DNA from: Cycloclasticus sp.
GTDB taxonomy: Bacteria > Pseudomonadota > Gammaproteobacteria > Methylococcales > Cycloclasticaceae
NCBI GenBank assembly: GCA_012959695.1
Contig: DUCS01000006.1
Span: 96,705-160,704, forward strand
Direction of reading: 5' to 3'
DNA length: 64,000 nt
Each line of letters opens with the position of its first letter. Position 1 is the stretch's first letter. The notes beneath the pieces were generated by a model that made no database searches, was not told the DNA's origin, and was given only the letters and a program-made list of their open reading frames with translations. Positions 17,606-27,582 of this stretch are shown here, one piece after another. The position numbers and the translations under genes are program-made.

Positions 17606-18766
17606 CTATTTAGTTTCGTCGAACAATTCACGTCCAATCAGCATGCGGCGTATTTCATTGGTACCAGCGCCAATGTCATACAATTTTGCATCGCGCAGTA
17701 ATCGCCCTGTTGGAAACTCATTGATATAGCCATTTCCACCCAATGTTTGGATAGCTTCAAGCGCTACTTTTACGGCATTTTCGGAGGTGAAGAGTAATAA
17801 GCCTGCGGCGTCTTTTCGAGAATCATTACCTTTGTCGTATTGTTCAGCTACACGATAGGCGAATGCACGGCTGGATTGAAGCGCAACGTACATATCGGCC
17901 ATTTTGCCTTGCATCAATTCAAACATGCCGATGGGTTTACCAAACTGCTTGCGTTCGTGCACGTACGGTAAACAAATATCCATAGCTGCTTGCATAATGC
18001 CGATAGGGCCGCCTGACAGCACCATACGTTCAGTATTGAGGCCACTCATCAACACTTTAACGCCTTCGTTCACTTCCCCAAGCACGTTTTCATCTGGTAT
18101 TTCGCAATCTTCAAACACCAATTCACAGGTATTTGAACCGCGCATGCCTAATTTATCTAATTTTTGCGCCGTGCTGAAACCTTTAAAGTCTTTTTCAATA
18201 ATGAAGGCAGTCATACATTTCGAACCTGCTTCAGGACCAGCGGTACGCATGTAAACGATTAACACATGAGCATCTGGCCCATTGGTGATCCACATTTTAT
18301 TGCCGTTAGCGATCCATTTATCACCTTTTTTTACTGCACGACAGCTCATTGAACCGACCACATCGGAGCCCGCACCAGGTTCAGACATAGCTAGCGCACC
18401 GATGTGTTCACCGGTACATAATTTAGGTAGATATTTATGGCGCTGCTCTTCAGTACCATTTAAATAGAGGTTGTTTAAGCATAAATTAGAATTTGCCCCG
18501 TAAGAGAGACCAATAGAAGCTGATGCTCTAGAGATTTCTTCCATAACAACGAGGTGGGATAGATAGTTTAAACCAGTACCGCCATACTCTTCTGGTACGG
18601 TCATACCAAGCAAACCCATGTCACCAAATTGTGTCCAAAGTTGATTGGGAAATTCGTTTTTAAAATCTGTTTCTTCGGCTATAGGGGCTACTTCACCATC
18701 AGCAAACTTTCGTACAGCATCTCTTAATTCATCTATTTCGTCGTTAATTTTGATATTAAATGGCAT
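17606..18766 (-). CDS. liuA: isovaleryl-CoA dehydrogenase
   Basis: A 386-residue FAD enzyme with [24 protein letters not shown], the isovaleryl-type catalytic glutamate at residue 246 in [12 protein letters not shown], and [16 protein letters not shown] at the end, where non-isovaleryl enzymes have YEGT. These features are specific for isovaleryl-CoA dehydrogenases. It makes 3-methylcrotonyl-CoA and reduces ETF. It is the first gene of the minus-strand operon and shares its control region with the divergent TetR gene, where two TCTAA-N6-TTAGA palindromes lie. Confidence 0.94.
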   Translation of the reverse strand: MPFNIKINDEIDELRDAVRKFADGEVAPIAEETDFKNEFPNQLWTQFGDMGLLGMTVPEEYGGTGLNYLSHLVVMEEISRASASIGLSYGANSNLCLNNLYLNGTEEQRHKYLPKLCTGEHIGALAMSEPGAGSDVVGSMSCRAVKKGDKWIANGNKMWITNGPDAHVLIVYMRTAGPEAGSKCMTAFIIEKDFKGFSTAQKLDKLGMRGSNTCELVFEDCEIPDENVLGEVNEGVKVLMSGLNTERMVLSGGPIGIMQAAMDICLPYVHERKQFGKPIGMFELMQGKMADMYVALQSSRAFAYRVAEQYDKGNDSRKDAAGLLLFTSENAVKVALEAIQTLGGNGYINEFPTGRLLRDAKLYDIGAGTNEIRRMLIGRELFDETK

Positions 18767-18813
18767 GGCTCTCTCTTATTAATTGCTATCAATAAATGGT
18801 AGCACTATACTAA

Positions 18814-18847
18814 TTCTAATACTAATTAGAATCTAATGATGATTAGA
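18814..18847. promoter_or_regulatory. double TetR-type operator between liuA and the TetR gene
   Basis: Two overlapping palindromes of the form TCTAA-N6-TTAGA: the first is ATTCTAA-TACTAA-TTAGAAT (18813-18832), the second TCTAA-TGATGA-TTAGA (18832-18847), centres 17 bp apart. The second ends five bases before the TetR start codon. The same pattern recurs at 24068-24083 (etfB) and 27582-27597 (pmoC). The position fits autoregulation and repression of liuA. Binding is inferred from symmetry and recurrence. Confidence 0.7.
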
Positions 18848-18852
18848 AAAAA

Positions 18853-19464
18853 ATGGATCAACACGTAACGCAACTTAAACCAGTTTTAAAAAAAGAAAAA
18901 ACGCGACTTTTATTATTAGATAAAGCTGCACAAATGTTTAGCCAACGCGGTTACCAGTCAACCTCATTAAAAGACATAGCTGCAGAAGCAGGCATGAAGG
19001 CCGGTAGCTTGTACTATCACTTTGCATCGAAAGAGGCATTAATGATTGAAGTGTTAGATAAGAGTATGCAACTTATCAGCGATACCGTTGGTGGCGAGAT
19101 TGAAAAGCTCGATGATGACTTTAGCTTCGAAGAAGGCTTGCACGCTTATATTTTTGGTCATTTAACCGCTATTTTGAAACATTCAGACTACACCACCACG
19201 ACGATTAGGAATAATGGGCAAGTACCTGAAGCTGTGCACAAAGCAGTGAGAGTGAAGCGTGAACATTATGAACAACAATGGAGAAAACTGATGCGCCAGG
19301 GTAAAGAAGAAGGCGCTATTCGTGCAGATTTAGATGAAACATTACTTCGGCTGATGATATTGGGCGCATCAAACTGGTCGTCCGTTTGGTTTAAGTCTGA
19401 TGGGCACAGTATTGAGGATCTCGCTCGTGAATATACGAGTGTGTTTTTAAAGGGGTGTAAATGA
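18853..19464 (+). CDS. TetR/AcrR-family transcriptional regulator of acyl-CoA genes
   Basis: A 203-residue TetR protein with a helix-turn-helix in the first third (AAQMFSQRGYQSTSLKDIAAEAG then GSLYYHFASKEALM). The C-terminal ligand domain has no recognisable specificity signature. It is divergent from liuA, overlaps the liuC-like gene (ATGA), and has two palindromes in its own promoter. A repressor released by an acyl-CoA such as isovaleryl-CoA is the likely mode. The related palindromes at etfB and pmoC suggest a wider regulon. Confidence 0.9.
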   Translation: MDQHVTQLKPVLKKEKTRLLLLDKAAQMFSQRGYQSTSLKDIAAEAGMKAGSLYYHFASKEALMIEVLDKSMQLISDTVGGEIEKLDDDFSFEEGLHAYIFGHLTAILKHSDYTTTTIRNNGQVPEAVHKAVRVKREHYEQQWRKLMRQGKEEGAIRADLDETLLRLMILGASNWSSVWFKSDGHSIEDLAREYTSVFLKGCK

Positions 19465-20249
19465 TGTCTTATAACACATTGAAGTTTGCGGTCGATGACC
19501 GTGGTGTCGCCAAGGTAACGTTGAATAGGCCGGATGTTCATAACGCGATGAGTGCCGAATTAATCCAAGAGTTATTGTCACTTTGCCAAGATATTGATAA
19601 GGACGGTTCCATTCGCGTGGTTGTGTTGACAGGCGCAGGTAAAAGCTTTTGTGCGGGTGGTGATTTGAACTGGATGAAAAGTAATATAAACAAAACCCGA
19701 GAAGAGCGTATTGCACAAACCAGCGTATTGGCAGATATGCTCGCCGCCTTAAATGGCTTGAGTAAACCGTTAATTGGTCGTATTCAAGGCCCAGCTTATG
19801 GTGGTGGCGTAGGTATGGTGTCGGTGTGCGATATTACCGTTGGCGTTAGTTCTGCGAAATTTGGTTTAACTGAGGTAAAGCTAGGCCTAACTCCAGCGAC
19901 TATTTCGCCATATGTTGTAAAACGTATTGGCGCAACAAACGCACGTCGTAATTTTTTCAACTGCCGGTTCTTTGGTGCTGTTGAAGCACAATCCATGGGT
20001 TTATTAAGTGAAGTAGTCGATCCCGATCAGCTTGATGAGGCAGTAGAAAAAGAACTCAGCATGATCCTAAAATGTGCACCGGGAGCGATCGCCTCAACCA
20101 AGAAATTAGTAGATTATGTAGATATGCATAATGCCAAGGAAAACAGAGTTTACACAGCCGCCAACCTTGCGGATGCATGGGAAACAGACGAGGGAAAAGA
20201 GGGTATTGATGCCTTCCTAAATAAACGAAAAGCAAATTGGCTTAAATAA
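19461..20249 (+). CDS. liuC: enoyl-CoA hydratase, probable 3-methylglutaconyl-CoA hydratase
   Basis: A 262-residue crotonase with KSFCAGGDLNWMKS (oxyanion loop), GPAYGGGVGMVSVCDI and FGLTEVKLGLTPATISPYVVKRIG. The DLNWMK and PATISPYV words are typical of LiuC/AtuE-type methylglutaconyl-CoA hydratases. It would convert 3-methylglutaconyl-CoA from LiuBD to HMG-CoA. No HMG-CoA lyase (LiuE) gene occurs in the window, so the pathway is completed elsewhere. Translation is coupled to the TetR gene by a four-base overlap. Confidence 0.82.
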   Translation: MMSYNTLKFAVDDRGVAKVTLNRPDVHNAMSAELIQELLSLCQDIDKDGSIRVVVLTGAGKSFCAGGDLNWMKSNINKTREERIAQTSVLADMLAALNGLSKPLIGRIQGPAYGGGVGMVSVCDITVGVSSAKFGLTEVKLGLTPATISPYVVKRIGATNARRNFFNCRFFGAVEAQSMGLLSEVVDPDQLDEAVEKELSMILKCAPGAIASTKKLVDYVDMHNAKENRVYTAANLADAWETDEGKEGIDAFLNKRKANWLK

Positions 20250-20269
20250 TATGATTAGGAGATAAAAAA

Positions 20270-21415
20270 GTGAATTCAATTTATTTTAATGAAGAACACA
20301 CCATGCTACGCGACCAAATTCGTCGTTTTATAGAACAACGTGTGATGCCAGTTGCAGAACCTTGGGAAGAAGCGGGATCAGTACCTCGGGAGATTCTTCA
20401 AGAGATGGGTGAATTGGGCTTTCTAGGTATCCGCTATTCTGCTGAATACGGTGGCAGTGAAATGGATGCGCTCGGTTCGGTTATTTTGGCTGAAGAACTT
20501 GGCCGTTCAACATTCGGCGGTTTTGCGGTGACTGTGTTGGTACATACCGATATGGCATCACCCCATTTAGATAACTTTGGCAATAAAGCTCAACTTGATA
20601 AATACATGCCAGATATTATTTCAGGCAAAAAAATTGTAGGCGTGGCGGTTACCGAACCAGATGTAGGCTCTGATGTTGCTGCAATGAAAACCCGCGCTGT
20701 AAAAGATGGTGATCATTACGTTTTAAATGGTTCAAAAATGTTCATCACTAACGGCGTGCACGGTGATTTGTTTTTTGTAGCCGCTAAAACAGACACCAGC
20801 GTAAAACCTTCACGTGGCATCACCATTTTTGCTATTGAAAAAGGCACACCTGGTTTCACTGTGGGCAGAAAACTCGACAAAATGGGATGGTTATCTTCAG
20901 ATACCGCCGAATTGGTTTTTGATAACTGTCGTGTGCCTGCTGAAAATATATTGGGTGAAGAAAACAAAGGCTTCTACTCAATTATGCGCAATTTCCAAAA
21001 TGAAAGAATGGTGTTGGGTGCTCAATCAATGGGTGAAGCATCCAAAGCGCTTGAACTAACGATGGACTATGTAACGACACGCAAAGCGTTCGGCGGAGTT
21101 CTGTTCGATAAACAAGTCATTCGCCAGCGTTTAGCGTCTCTTGCGTCACAAGTAGAGGCGGGCAGACAGCTCGTTTACCACGCAGCGTGGCTAGATGCGC
21201 AGGGCTTGGACTGCATTAAAGAAGTGTCAATGGTGAAAGCCTATTGCGGCGAACTGGTTAATAAAGTGATGTACGATTGTTTACAGTTTCACGGTGGCTT
21301 CGGCTATATACGTGAAAGTGCGATTGAGCGTATGTATCGCGATGCACGTATCCAATCAATCGGTGGTGGTGCGACAGAAGTGATGCTTGAAGAAGTATCT
21401 AAACGAATGATTTAA
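20270..21415 (+). CDS. acyl-CoA dehydrogenase
   Basis: A 381-residue acyl-CoA dehydrogenase starting at GTG behind AGGAGAT. VTEPDVGSDVAAMKT, GSKMFITNGVHGD and FQNERMVLGAQSMG are clear; the last places a glutamate at the isovaleryl/long-chain type position, while the C-terminal word is IGGGATEVMLEE. It resembles the AcdA/citronellyl-CoA-dehydrogenase type group. The chain length or branching preference cannot be told. It lies in the operon after the liuC-like gene and before a MaoC hydratase. Confidence 0.85.
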   Translation: MNSIYFNEEHTMLRDQIRRFIEQRVMPVAEPWEEAGSVPREILQEMGELGFLGIRYSAEYGGSEMDALGSVILAEELGRSTFGGFAVTVLVHTDMASPHLDNFGNKAQLDKYMPDIISGKKIVGVAVTEPDVGSDVAAMKTRAVKDGDHYVLNGSKMFITNGVHGDLFFVAAKTDTSVKPSRGITIFAIEKGTPGFTVGRKLDKMGWLSSDTAELVFDNCRVPAENILGEENKGFYSIMRNFQNERMVLGAQSMGEASKALELTMDYVTTRKAFGGVLFDKQVIRQRLASLASQVEAGRQLVYHAAWLDAQGLDCIKEVSMVKAYCGELVNKVMYDCLQFHGGFGYIRESAIERMYRDARIQSIGGGATEVMLEEVSKRMI

Positions 21416-21435
21416 ATTTAACTAAGGGAACGAAT

Positions 21436-21849
21436 ATGTCAGACGGTTACAGTATAGATGAAATGGAAGTGGGCCAAAGTGCCTCAATGAGCAAAACAGT
21501 TACCGAAGCAGATATTGTGATGTTTGCCGGCGTGACGGGGGATTTTAACCCAGCACACATAGATGCCGAATATGCGGCAGCTAGCATGTTTAAAGAGCGT
21601 ATCGCGCATGGTATGTTATCGGCTGGTTTTATTAGCGCGACCATAGCGATGAAGTTGCCTGGACCGGGCACTATTTATTTAGGGCAACAATTAAAATTTA
21701 AAGCGCCTGTGTTAATAAATGACACGGTTAAAACTGTTGTAACGATTAAATCAATCGATGAAAAAAGAAAAATTGTTGTACTTGATACAACTTGTTCAGT
21801 GGCGGGGAAAACAGTTCTTGCTGGTGAAGCGACAACAATGAAGCCATAA
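21436..21849 (+). CDS. MaoC-family (R)-specific enoyl-CoA hydratase (PhaJ-like)
   Basis: A 137-residue single hotdog protein with the complete active motif GDFNPAHIDAEYA and IAHGMLSAGFIS. It hydrates trans-2-enoyl-CoA to (R)-3-hydroxyacyl-CoA. AAGGGA ahead of the ATG serves as ribosome site. It follows the acyl-CoA dehydrogenase by 20 bases. The R-specific stereochemistry would suit either polyhydroxyalkanoate supply or a side branch of oxidation; no PHA gene is in the window. Confidence 0.87.
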   Translation: MSDGYSIDEMEVGQSASMSKTVTEADIVMFAGVTGDFNPAHIDAEYAAASMFKERIAHGMLSAGFISATIAMKLPGPGTIYLGQQLKFKAPVLINDTVKTVVTIKSIDEKRKIVVLDTTCSVAGKTVLAGEATTMKP

Positions 21850-21888
21850 TAAATCAATAAAAACAAGCACCTAACGGTAATACCTCAT

Positions 21889-23223
21889 ATGAAATATGAA
21901 GAAGAATTAAAACAAAAAATATGTACTGCAGATGATGCAGTATCACTGGCCAACAGTGGCGATGTTATCGATTATGGTTTTGGTCTGACGCAATCTGATG
22001 TTTTCGATGCCGCGTTAGCTGCTCAACGAGGACGCTTAAGCAATGTCACCATTCGTGGCACATTAAGTGTTGCTGCTAGGCAAGTTATCGAGCTTGACCC
22101 AGATCAACAGCACTTCGAATATCACAATTGGCACTGTTCCGGTTACGATAGGAAGAAGTGTGAATTAGGGCAAATGAGTTACCTGCCTTTCAATTTTGGC
22201 GAAGGCCCGGGGATTTATCGTGCTCATCTTCATGCTGATGTTTTGGTTTTAAAAACATCCCCAATGGATGAAAACGGACATTTTAACTTTGGTATTTCTA
22301 ACACGTTTGCTAAAGCTAACTGCGAAGTGGCCAAAAAAATTGTAATAGAAACCTCAACGGCTATCCCTATTTGTTTGGGTAGTGATAATACCGTGCATAT
22401 TTCTGACGTAACCGCTGTGATAGAGGGCGATAACGCTCCTTTATTTGAGTTGCCCAGCGGTGACATTACCGACATAGATCGCCAAGTTGCGGCCTATGTT
22501 TTACCGCTGATTAAAGACCGTAGTTGCGTGCAAATAGGTATTGGTGGCATGCCAAATGCTGTATGCGCAGCATTAACAGAATCGGACATTAAAGACCTAG
22601 GCATCCACACTGAAATGTTTGTCGATAGCATGGTTGCATTAATTGACGCGGGTAAAGTTACCGGAAAATACAAACAAACGTATCCTGAAAAAATTACTTA
22701 TACCTTTGCATTAGGTTCTAAAAAAATGTACAACTTTTTAGACAACAACGACACCTGCGTTAGTATTCCAGTAGACGTGACAAACCTACCTGACAACATC
22801 TCTGCGAATGATCGCGTTGTATCGATTAACAACTGTTTACAAATAGACCTGTCAGGCCAAGTTGCATCTGAAAGCTCAGGCTATCGGCACATATCTGGCA
22901 CAGGTGGCCAGCTTCAATTTGTAAGAGGAGCCGTTGCTTCAAAAGAAGGGCAATCATTTATGTGCTTGTCATCGCGTTTTTACGATAAAAGCGGGAAAGG
23001 CATCTCAAGAATAGTACCTGGCTTATCGCCGGGAACCGTTGTTACCACGCCCCGATCAGATGTTATGTACGTTGTAACTGAATACGGCATTGTTAACTTA
23101 AAAGGAAAAAGTGTTAACGAACGAGTGTTAGCGCTTATTAGTATCGCCCACCCAGATGACAGGGAAGAGCTACATAAACAAGCCTGTGAAAATGGCATAT
23201 TGACAAAAAAATACTGGTCTTAA
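21889..23223 (+). CDS. acetyl-CoA hydrolase/acyl-CoA:acetate CoA-transferase family protein
   Basis: A 444-residue family I CoA-transferase (4-hydroxybutyrate/butyryl-CoA:acetate type). Glycine-rich GIGGMPNAV, the region SGQVASESSGYRHISGTGGQ with the likely catalytic glutamate in SES, and the C-terminal TEYGIVNLKGKS are characteristic. It would move CoA between acetyl- or succinyl-CoA and a short-chain acid, thereby activating acids from alkane or amino-acid oxidation without ATP. The direction and acid are inferred only from neighbours. Confidence 0.87.
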   Translation: MKYEEELKQKICTADDAVSLANSGDVIDYGFGLTQSDVFDAALAAQRGRLSNVTIRGTLSVAARQVIELDPDQQHFEYHNWHCSGYDRKKCELGQMSYLPFNFGEGPGIYRAHLHADVLVLKTSPMDENGHFNFGISNTFAKANCEVAKKIVIETSTAIPICLGSDNTVHISDVTAVIEGDNAPLFELPSGDITDIDRQVAAYVLPLIKDRSCVQIGIGGMPNAVCAALTESDIKDLGIHTEMFVDSMVALIDAGKVTGKYKQTYPEKITYTFALGSKKMYNFLDNNDTCVSIPVDVTNLPDNISANDRVVSINNCLQIDLSGQVASESSGYRHISGTGGQLQFVRGAVASKEGQSFMCLSSRFYDKSGKGISRIVPGLSPGTVVTTPRSDVMYVVTEYGIVNLKGKSVNERVLALISIAHPDDREELHKQACENGILTKKYWS

Positions 23224-23224
23224 C

Positions 23225-24007
23225 ATGTCGGATACCATCTTAGTCACCAAAAAAAATGCCGTTGCATTGATAACAATGAACAACGCGGCGACGATGAATG
23301 CGATTACAGACCCTGTCATGTTAGAAGATGCAATAAATGCATTTAAAAACATTGAACAGGATAAAAGCATTCGAGTGTGTGTTTTAACCGGTGTAGAAAA
23401 TGCCTTTTGTTCAGGTGGTAATGTTAAAGACATGCTGAACCGTGAAAAGATGTTTGCGGGTGAACCACTAGAGCTACAAGAAGGATACAGAAAGGGTATT
23501 CACCGCTTATCAAAGCTGATGTATAACTTTGAAAAACCTTTGATAGCCGCAGTTAATGGTGCTGCCGTAGGAGCGGGTTTCGATTTAGCCATGTTATGTG
23601 ATATTCGAATGGCATCAACAACCGCTCGATTTGGTTCAACCTTTATAAACTTGGCTGTTATTCCTGGCGATGGCGGTGCTTGGTTACTGAAAAAAGTAGT
23701 CGGTGCACAACGCGCTGCAGAATTAGTTCTGACCGGCCGTATTTTTAAGGCTGAAGAAGCACTCGATATGGGGCTGATCTTAAAGATGGTTGATAAAGAG
23801 CAGTTGCTCGCCGAAGCCATGTTATGCGCTAACGTAATAGCAAAAAAATCACCTGATGCGTTGAGAATTGCAAAACGGTTATTAAATTCAACTGACCGCC
23901 TAGGTTTTGAAGACCACCTAGAACTATGCGCTGCAAACCAGGCGATGATGCACCACACACCAGAGCATGAAGAGGCCGTTAAGCGGTTTTTCAACAAAAC
24001 AAAATGA
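23225..24007 (+). CDS. enoyl-CoA hydratase/isomerase family protein
   Basis: A 260-residue crotonase with NAFCSGGNVKDM (oxyanion loop), GAAVGAGFDLAMLCDIRMA and VIPGDGGAWLL. The first catalytic glutamate position is an aspartate (GFDLAM), and the second acidic residue is supplied by the PGDGG aspartate, as in some isomerases and racemase-like members. It starts two bases after the CoA-transferase stop and is the last gene before the etfB promoter. The exact reaction is open. Confidence 0.82.
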   Translation: MSDTILVTKKNAVALITMNNAATMNAITDPVMLEDAINAFKNIEQDKSIRVCVLTGVENAFCSGGNVKDMLNREKMFAGEPLELQEGYRKGIHRLSKLMYNFEKPLIAAVNGAAVGAGFDLAMLCDIRMASTTARFGSTFINLAVIPGDGGAWLLKKVVGAQRAAELVLTGRIFKAEEALDMGLILKMVDKEQLLAEAMLCANVIAKKSPDALRIAKRLLNSTDRLGFEDHLELCAANQAMMHHTPEHEEAVKRFFNKTK

Positions 24008-24035
24008 ATTCGTTCGAGGATATACAAATATAGCC

Positions 24036-24084
24036 TGGCAATACATAATATGAGTACAGTATAATAATCTAATAGTCGTTAGAT
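24036..24084 (+). promoter_or_regulatory. etfB promoter with TetR-type operator
   Basis: A consensus -10 TATAAT at 24060-24065 is preceded 18 bases upstream by a weak -35 TGGCAA (24036-24041). The palindrome ATCTAA-TAGTCG-TTAGAT at 24067-24084 follows immediately and would cover the start site, a classical repressor position. It has the same core and spacing as the operators at liuA/TetR and pmoC. Confidence 0.65.
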
Positions 24085-24130
24085 TTTTATGAGCAAGTCA
24101 ACAATACAAAACATTAAAGAAGGTAAATAG

Positions 24131-24877
24131 ATGAAAATTTTAGTGGGTGTAAAACGCGTTATTGATTTCAATGTGCGTGTTCAAGTTAAATCGGATGGCT
24201 CAGGCGTCGTTAAAGATGGCGTAAAAATGAGCATGAACCCGTTTGATGAAATAGCGGTTGAAGAAGCGCTAAGAATTAAAGAAGCGGGCAATGCTGAAGA
24301 AGTTATTGTTGCAACGATTGGCCCTAAAGCTTGTCAAGAACAGCTTAGAACGGCCTTAGCTATGGGTGCAGACCGCGCTATTCACGTTCAAACGGATGAA
24401 GAAGTTCAACCTTTAACGGGTGCTCGAATTTTTAAAGCACTGGCTGATAAAGAACAACCAAAAATCATTTTACTGGGTAAGCAAGCCATTGATGATGACA
24501 ATAACCAAACAGCACAAATGCTCGGCGCTTTGTCTCATTGGCCACAAGCTACATTCGCATCAGAGGTTAAAATAGAGGGTGAAACAGCGACTGTCATCCG
24601 CGAAGTAGATGCGGGACTTGAAACACTTTCAGTTGATTTACCTGCTGTTATCAGCGTGGATTTACGTTTGAACGAACCACGTTATGTAAAGCTTCCAGAC
24701 ATAATGAAAGCAAAACGCAAACCACTCGAAACAATGAGCATTGAAGATTTAGGAGTGGAGCATGTAGCCGAAGTGAAAGTGCTAAAGACCGTAGCGCCTG
24801 CTAAAAGACAAGCTGGCATTAAAGTGGACTCTGTGGCAGAACTGGTTACAGCACTTAAAGAAAAGGGGTTAATCTAA
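24131..24877 (+). CDS. etfB: electron transfer flavoprotein beta subunit
   Basis: A 248-residue ETF beta subunit with [13 protein letters not shown] at the start, [19 protein letters not shown], and [19 protein letters not shown] (the AMP-binding and recognition region). ETF accepts electrons from acyl-CoA dehydrogenases in the cytoplasm. AAGAAGG precedes the ATG. It has its own promoter, and its stop overlaps the etfA start by one base. Confidence 0.96.
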   Translation: MKILVGVKRVIDFNVRVQVKSDGSGVVKDGVKMSMNPFDEIAVEEALRIKEAGNAEEVIVATIGPKACQEQLRTALAMGADRAIHVQTDEEVQPLTGARIFKALADKEQPKIILLGKQAIDDDNNQTAQMLGALSHWPQATFASEVKIEGETATVIREVDAGLETLSVDLPAVISVDLRLNEPRYVKLPDIMKAKRKPLETMSIEDLGVEHVAEVKVLKTVAPAKRQAGIKVDSVAELVTALKEKGLI

Positions 24878-25815
24878 TGAGTAAAGTATTAGTTATTGCT
24901 GAACACGACGGCACAAATTTAAATGGCTCTACAGCCCGAGCAGTCAGCTGCGCTAGCGATTTAGGCTTAGATGCTATTGATGTTGTTGTACTAGCCGCTG
25001 ATGGATCTGCTGTAGCAGAACAAGCTGCAAAAATATCAGGTGTTACTAACGTACTATTAGTACAAAACCCTGCCAATGAAAATGCAGTTGCTGCGTTTCT
25101 TGCGCCGCAAATTGAAGCCTTAGCCGCAGACTACAGTCATGTATTGGCGCCAAGCACGACCTTTGGTAAAGATTTAATGCCACGCGTTGCTGCCCATTTA
25201 GGTCGTCCGCAAATCAGTGACATTATGCGAGTTGAAAGTAGCCATGTGTTTGACCGTCCTGTGTACGCCGGCAATGCCATTGCTACAGTAGAAGCGCCTG
25301 AAGGACTTGTTATTGGAACCGTAAGAACCGCTTCATATAAAGCAGCAGCAAATGAAGGTTCAGCATCTGTAGAAACACGCAGCGTTGAAGTAACACTTCC
25401 TACTCATACGCGGTTTGTGGAATTAGCATCAGGTGGTGGCGGAGATCGTCCAGACTTACAAGCAGCTTCTAAAGTCGTTTCAGGTGGCCGTGGTGTTGGC
25501 AGTGAAGAAAACTTCAAACATATTTATAGTTTAGCTGACAAACTGGGCGCCGGCGTTGGCGCTTCAAGAGCAGCAGTCGACGCTGGGTTTATTCCAAATG
25601 ATCATCAAGTGGGTCAAACTGGAAAAATTATCGCACCGGACTTGTACATGGCTTTTGGTATTTCAGGCGCTATCCAACATTTAGCGGGTATTAAAGATGC
25701 TGGAACCATCGTCGCTATCAATAAAGATGCCGATGCACCGATATTTGAAGTGGCTGATTATGGTTTAGTCGCTGATTTATTTGAAGTGATTGAAGAGCTT
25801 GAAAAAGCACTTTAA
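24877..25815 (+). CDS. etfA: electron transfer flavoprotein alpha subunit
   Basis: A 312-residue ETF alpha subunit. The C-terminal FAD domain carries [46 protein letters not shown] in two adjoining motifs and the [13 protein letters not shown] ending. It forms the heterodimer with EtfB and delivers electrons to ETF:quinone oxidoreductase, encoded next. A hairpin with T-tract follows the stop, so etfBA may form a transcript separate from the downstream gene. Confidence 0.96.
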   Translation: MSKVLVIAEHDGTNLNGSTARAVSCASDLGLDAIDVVVLAADGSAVAEQAAKISGVTNVLLVQNPANENAVAAFLAPQIEALAADYSHVLAPSTTFGKDLMPRVAAHLGRPQISDIMRVESSHVFDRPVYAGNAIATVEAPEGLVIGTVRTASYKAAANEGSASVETRSVEVTLPTHTRFVELASGGGGDRPDLQAASKVVSGGRGVGSEENFKHIYSLADKLGAGVGASRAAVDAGFIPNDHQVGQTGKIIAPDLYMAFGISGAIQHLAGIKDAGTIVAINKDADAPIFEVADYGLVADLFEVIEELEKAL

Positions 25816-25834
25816 ATTTTATTAGATTAAGGAT

Positions 25835-25871
25835 AGGCGCCAGTACTGCTGAAAGTATTGGCGCCTTTTTT
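25835..25871 (+). terminator. intrinsic terminator between etfA and ETF-QO
   Basis: AGGCGCCAGTACT (25835-25847) pairs with AGTATTGGCGCCT (25854-25866) with one mismatch, and six T follow. It lies 20 bases after the etfA stop and 23 before the next start. Some read-through or an internal promoter must express ETF-QO. Confidence 0.8.
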
Positions 25872-25893
25872 ATTAGCAAAATGAGGAATAGTT

Positions 25894-27546
25894 ATGGAAC
25901 GTGAATCTATGGAGTTTGATGTCGTCATCGTTGGCGCTGGCCCTGCAGGGTTATCAGCTGCGTGTAAATTAATGCAATTGGCTCAAGAAACTGAACAAGA
26001 ATTAATGGTTTGCGTTATTGAAAAGGGCTCGGAAGTAGGTGCGCACATTCTATCTGGCGCGGTGCTAGAACCGACCGCCATCAACGAATTATTCCCAGAC
26101 TGGAAAGAGAAGGGCGCACCCATTAATGTAAAAGTTGATGGCGATGATGTTTACTACCTTACTAGCGAAGGAAAAGGCATTAAAACGCCCGGCTTCTTAG
26201 TCCCGAAACCGATGCATAATGAAGGCAATTACATCGTCAGCATGGGCAATGTATGTCGTTGGCTAGCGGAACAAGCGGAAGATATGGGTGTTGAAATTTT
26301 CCCAGGCTTCACCGCGTCAGAAATTCTTTATAACGACGACGGTAGTGTTAAAGGCATCTTAACCGGCGATATGGGTGTAGCCGAAGATGGCAGTGAAAAA
26401 GACGGCTATATGCCTGGCATGGAGCTACTCGCTAAACAAACTATATTCGCTGAAGGTTGCCGTGGCCATCTAGGCAAGCAACTGATGGACAGTTTTGACC
26501 TTAACAAAGACGCTGATCCACAGCACTACGGTTTGGGTATTAAAGAAATTTGGACCATTGACCCTGAAAAACACCAAGAAGGCTTAGTGGTGCATACTGC
26601 AGGTTGGCCTTTAGATAATCATACTGAGGGCGGCGGATTTCTGTATCACATGGAAAATAACCAAGTGTCATTAGGCTTTATTGTTGCGTTGAACTATACA
26701 AATCCGCACTTAAGCCCATTTGATGAAATGCAGCGTTGGAAATCAAATCCAAAAATCAGCCAATTTTTAGAAGATGGCGAACGTGTAGGCTATGGCGCAC
26801 GTGCAGTTAATAAAGGCGGTATGCAATCTGTGCCAAAGCTGAGTTTCCCTGGCGGTTTGCTAGTTGGTTGTGATGCTGGTTTTTTAAATGGTGCAAAAAT
26901 CAAAGGCAACCATACAGCAATGAAAACAGGCATGTTAGCGGCTGAAACTATTATCGAGTCACTAAAGGCTGGTGAGATTGCTAGTAAAGAACTTAGCTTG
27001 ATGGATGAGAAATACAAGTCATCTTGGGTATTTGAAGAATTGCATACAACGCGTAATTTTGGCCCTGCGTTACATAAGTTCGGCACTTTATTAGGCGGTT
27101 CATTTGCTTGGTTAGATCAAAACATTTTTGCCGGCAAACTACCATTTACCTGGCATAACACCACGCCAGACTACGATACACTAAAACCCGCAGCCGAATG
27201 TGAGGTGATTAACTACCCAAAGCCCGACGGCAAATTAACCTTCGACAAGCTATCATCAGTATTTTTATCCAGCACTAACCACGAAGAAGACCAGCCTTGT
27301 CATTTAAAGCTGGCGGATAGCAATATTCCCATTGCTCAAAACTTGCCGCTATACGATGAGCCAGCTCAACGATATTGCCCAGCAGGCGTGTATGAAGTGG
27401 TTAAAGACGATTCAGGTAATGATAAATTTCAAATAAACGGCCAAAACTGCGTGCATTGCAAAACCTGCGACATTAAAGATCCAGCACAAAATATTACTTG
27501 GGTAACACCCGAAGGTGGCGGCGGCCCAAATTATGGAAATATGTAA
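25894..27546 (+). CDS. electron transfer flavoprotein:ubiquinone oxidoreductase
   Basis: A 550-residue ETF-QO. The N-terminal FAD motif is VIVGAGPAGLSAACKL, followed by GAHILSGAVLEP; the C-terminus binds a 4Fe-4S cluster through CPAGVYE, CVHCKTCDIKDP and ends GGGGPNYGNM, as in the family. It is a monotopic inner-membrane enzyme moving electrons from reduced ETF to ubiquinone. GAGGAATAG precedes the ATG. Together with etfBA it provides the exit for all acyl-CoA dehydrogenases of the window. Confidence 0.95.
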   Translation: MERESMEFDVVIVGAGPAGLSAACKLMQLAQETEQELMVCVIEKGSEVGAHILSGAVLEPTAINELFPDWKEKGAPINVKVDGDDVYYLTSEGKGIKTPGFLVPKPMHNEGNYIVSMGNVCRWLAEQAEDMGVEIFPGFTASEILYNDDGSVKGILTGDMGVAEDGSEKDGYMPGMELLAKQTIFAEGCRGHLGKQLMDSFDLNKDADPQHYGLGIKEIWTIDPEKHQEGLVVHTAGWPLDNHTEGGGFLYHMENNQVSLGFIVALNYTNPHLSPFDEMQRWKSNPKISQFLEDGERVGYGARAVNKGGMQSVPKLSFPGGLLVGCDAGFLNGAKIKGNHTAMKTGMLAAETIIESLKAGEIASKELSLMDEKYKSSWVFEELHTTRNFGPALHKFGTLLGGSFAWLDQNIFAGKLPFTWHNTTPDYDTLKPAAECEVINYPKPDGKLTFDKLSSVFLSSTNHEEDQPCHLKLADSNIPIAQNLPLYDEPAQRYCPAGVYEVVKDDSGNDKFQINGQNCVHCKTCDIKDPAQNITWVTPEGGGGPNYGNM

Positions 27547-27582
27547 AGCTAATTGATTTTAATCATAAATTAAAGCTTTTTT
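27545..27582 (+). terminator. probable terminator after ETF-QO
   Basis: AAAGCTAATT (27545-27554) can pair with AATT (27568-27571) and AGCTTT (27574-27579), leaving a two-base bulge, and a T-tract runs to 27582. It lies directly at the ETF-QO stop and just ahead of the pmoC operator, separating the two transcripts. The stem is AT-rich, so strength is uncertain. Confidence 0.55.
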
